This document shows positions 35,546 through 37,544 of a stretch of 37,544 bases of DNA, one piece after another (within the stretch, counting starts at the first letter, position 1; each line of letters starts with the position of its first letter). This DNA comes from Candidatus Aminicenantota bacterium (GTDB lineage Bacteria; Acidobacteriota; Aminicenantia; Aminicenantales; JAFGBC01). Location: contig JALHUR010000261.1 of the NCBI GenBank assembly GCA_022867325.1, forward strand, positions 1-37,544, read 5' to 3'. The notes beneath the pieces were generated by a model, which did not search any database, was not told where the DNA came from, and worked only from the letters and a program-made list of their open reading frames with translations. A program made the position numbers and the translations under genes.

Positions 35546-36703
35546 TCACCCGCCCGCCGACTCCAACGTGTAGCCGTACCGCTCGATGTAGCGGCGCCAG
35601 CGACGGCCGATCCGGGCTCGGACTTCCGGGGAAATCTCGTAGCGGTTCGTCTTGTAGTCCTTCCGGGCGGCTACGTACTCGTTCAGCGCCGGCAGGGCCT
35701 CGCCGACCTCGCCCAGCTCCAGTTGCTCATAAATCCTGCGCATCTGGCCGATCGGGTCCTTGATCAGCTCCTCGTAGCGGACCTCGCAAAGCTGCCAGTG
35801 CGCCAACAACCGCCGGTCTCGCTCGAACACCTCGTACATCCGGCCCAGCGTCCTGAAGACATACTCCTCCAAGCCTTCGTGCCTGGGCGTCTGAAACCCT
35901 TCGTCGCGCGAGAGGCGCTTCCAGAGGTTGATCGTCGAGGGGAAGATGACGTACGGATCGCGGACGACATGGATGAAGTGAGCCTTGGGGAAGAGATCCA
36001 GCAGCACCGAGATGCGGAAGGTGTGCGAAGGCGACTTCAACACGATCCGCTTCGGAATCCGCAGCGTCAAGCACTTCAGGAACCAGACCACTGCGCGCTT
36101 CCATCGCTCCCGCTGCTTCTGCGGCACCTCGCGAAGCTCGAAGTATTCCTGATCCTGCGGGGGCCGGTTGGGGAAGGCCAGGGTCAGGTAAGGAGAGCGG
36201 ACACCCATGTTGCACAACGCGAATTCGTCTTCCTGGGGCCGGTCCCAGCCGAAGGCCATGTTGTCCATCGGCCGCTGGGCGGGCAGCAGGGAGGCGAGCC
36301 AGCCTTTGATTCGCCGGCTGGAAATCAGAAAATGGTTCGGCGCCAAGCAGTCGTACGTATTCGCAAACGTGTGCCGCCGGTCCAGCGCCATCATCTCGTG
36401 CAACAGGGTCGTGCCGGCCCGCCAGTGGCCGATGATGAAGATCGGGCCATGCTCGACATGGGTCCGGGCGATGCGTCGGCCGAGCAGGAGCTTTTGGAGG
36501 ATTCCCAGCAGGGAGTTCATCGGGCACGCGAGCGCACAGACCAGCGCCCTACCCAAGCGGCGCGGCGCCACAGCAAAGCGGTTGCGGATCAACAGCAGGA
36601 ACAAGCCCCTGACGGTCATCCCGTTCCAGATCCGGGGAATCCAGGGCCGGTCTCGGTAGCCTATGGTCTGTTGCGGGGTTTTCGCGGCCGACGCGGCGGT
36701 CAT
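35546..36703 (-). CDS. Sulfotransferase family protein
   Basis: PIFIIGHWRAGTTLLHEMMALDRRHTFANTYDCLAPNHFL (5'-PSB-like) ... RIVLKSPSHTFRISVLLDLFPKAHFIHVVRDPYVIFPSTINLWKRL (3'-PB-like). Confidence 0.88.
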   Translation of the reverse strand: MTAASAAKTPQQTIGYRDRPWIPRIWNGMTVRGLFLLLIRNRFAVAPRRLGRALVCALACPMNSLLGILQKLLLGRRIARTHVEHGPIFIIGHWRAGTTLLHEMMALDRRHTFANTYDCLAPNHFLISSRRIKGWLASLLPAQRPMDNMAFGWDRPQEDEFALCNMGVRSPYLTLAFPNRPPQDQEYFELREVPQKQRERWKRAVVWFLKCLTLRIPKRIVLKSPSHTFRISVLLDLFPKAHFIHVVRDPYVIFPSTINLWKRLSRDEGFQTPRHEGLEEYVFRTLGRMYEVFERDRRLLAHWQLCEVRYEELIKDPIGQMRRIYEQLELGEVGEALPALNEYVAARKDYKTNRYEISPEVRARIGRRWRRYIERYGYTLESAGG

Positions 36704-36731
36704 GGCATCTCCTCGTCCCTCACGAACCGGG

Positions 36732-37544
36732 TCAGGTTTCCCACGCCCTGAGCAGGCTGTCAAGGCGGGCCGCGAGGGTCTCGACATGGGGTGGGAACAT
36801 CATCTCGAAATGGTTGCACCCGACGTCGTACTCCTTGTACTCGCCCGAGGTGAACTCGCGCCAACTCAACCCGGCCGCATCCTCCCCTGGAAACGGATTG
36901 CAGCCTTTCCAAAGGACCAGGGGCGCGCGTACGGGTTCCGGCCTGTAGGCGTGGCTCATCTCGATGTGCCTGGAAAAGAGAACGACAAATCGCTCCATAA
37001 GCTGCCGTACCGTGCCGCTTTCGACGAATTCCTTTCGCGCCCGTTTCAACAGCCACTCAACGAGCAGCCGGGAGCGATCTCCCGCCTCAGCCGGCAGGGC
37101 CTTTTCGCATAAGTCTCCAATTTCCTTCTTGAGCGCATCCGCCTCCACGGCTTCGATGAGGCCCAGTTCGCGGCTGAACGTGTTATAGACGTCCATGATG
37201 TAATTGGGCAGCAAGGACAGGCCGCGTTCGGCGTCGGCGAGCGGCTCGAGCCGGGAGTTGACCATGGCGACGACGGCTACCTTGGCGCCCCGCGCTTCAA
37301 GCTTGCGCGCCACGCTCATGCACAGGTAGCCGCCCATGCAGAAGCCGAACAGCCGGATGGGCCCGGCGGGGGAATGTCTCGCGAGCGAATCGGCGTAACT
37401 CTCCGCCATCCGGTCCAGGGATTCCCACTCGCCCTGATCCGTGTGCCAGATCCGCGACTGGATTCCGAAGACGGGAATGCCCGCGGGCAGCGCCTTGGCG
37501 AAGCGCTCGTAGGTGGACGCCAGGCCGCCCGCGGCATGAATACA
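36732..37544 (-). CDS. Thioesterase (alpha/beta-hydrolase, NRPS/PKS-type), N-terminus beyond window
   Basis: Frame is open from 37544: CIHAAGGLASTYERFAKALPAGIPVFGIQSRIWHTDQGEWESLDRMAESYADSLARHSPAGPIRLFGFCMGGYLCMSVARKLEARG; modified GxSxG (GFCMGG), His near C-term (CNHFEMMFPPHVETL). Confidence 0.85.
   Translation of the reverse strand, partial: CIHAAGGLASTYERFAKALPAGIPVFGIQSRIWHTDQGEWESLDRMAESYADSLARHSPAGPIRLFGFCMGGYLCMSVARKLEARGAKVAVVAMVNSRLEPLADAERGLSLLPNYIMDVYNTFSRELGLIEAVEADALKKEIGDLCEKALPAEAGDRSRLLVEWLLKRARKEFVESGTVRQLMERFVVLFSRHIEMSHAYRPEPVRAPLVLWKGCNPFPGEDAAGLSWREFTSGEYKEYDVGCNHFEMMFPPHVETLAARLDSLLRAWET

Noticed and set aside
1-37544. CRISPR array, rRNA, transposase or phage genes
   Set aside because: No regularly spaced direct repeats, rRNA-like stretches, DDE/HUH transposase or phage structural motifs recognised on either strand.

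Overview
This window looks like a high-GC bacterial chromosome segment. Gene content is compatible with an Acidobacteriota/Aminicenantes-like organism, but taxonomy is inferred only. Left part (1-~9 kb): truncated ispE (not in the ORF track) overlapping a LolB-like lipoprotein, two tiny membrane proteins, an exported MEMO-AMMECR1 fusion, an FmdB zinc ribbon, ADP-heptose pathway genes (GT9 heptosyltransferase, GmhB), RelA/SpoT, rpmB, and TPR/lipoprotein genes. A gluzincin/beta-propeller/beta-barrel protein at 9052-11995 is split by a frameshift in a 7-C run. It is followed by dnaA-dnaN with DnaA-box-like motifs and an AT-rich spacer (oriC candidate). On the minus strand at 14.6-24.7 kb is a compact complex-I-like group 4 [NiFe] hydrogenase locus: three antiporter subunits, J/K/A/B/C/D/H/I-like subunits and a HycI-type maturation protease. 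The region right of ~25.9 kb has a different character: a 3' scrap of polA, an SBBP beta-propeller protein, and a minus-strand cluster of thioesterase (truncated by the window end), sulfotransferase, acyl-CoA/ACP ligase, ACP, GNAT-like acyltransferase, and ABC ATPase with two ABC-2 permeases. This is a plausible uncharacterised lipid or natural-product conjugation/export cluster. Several hairpins and inverted repeats were found by eye. No CRISPR array, rRNA, complete tRNA or transposase was recognised.
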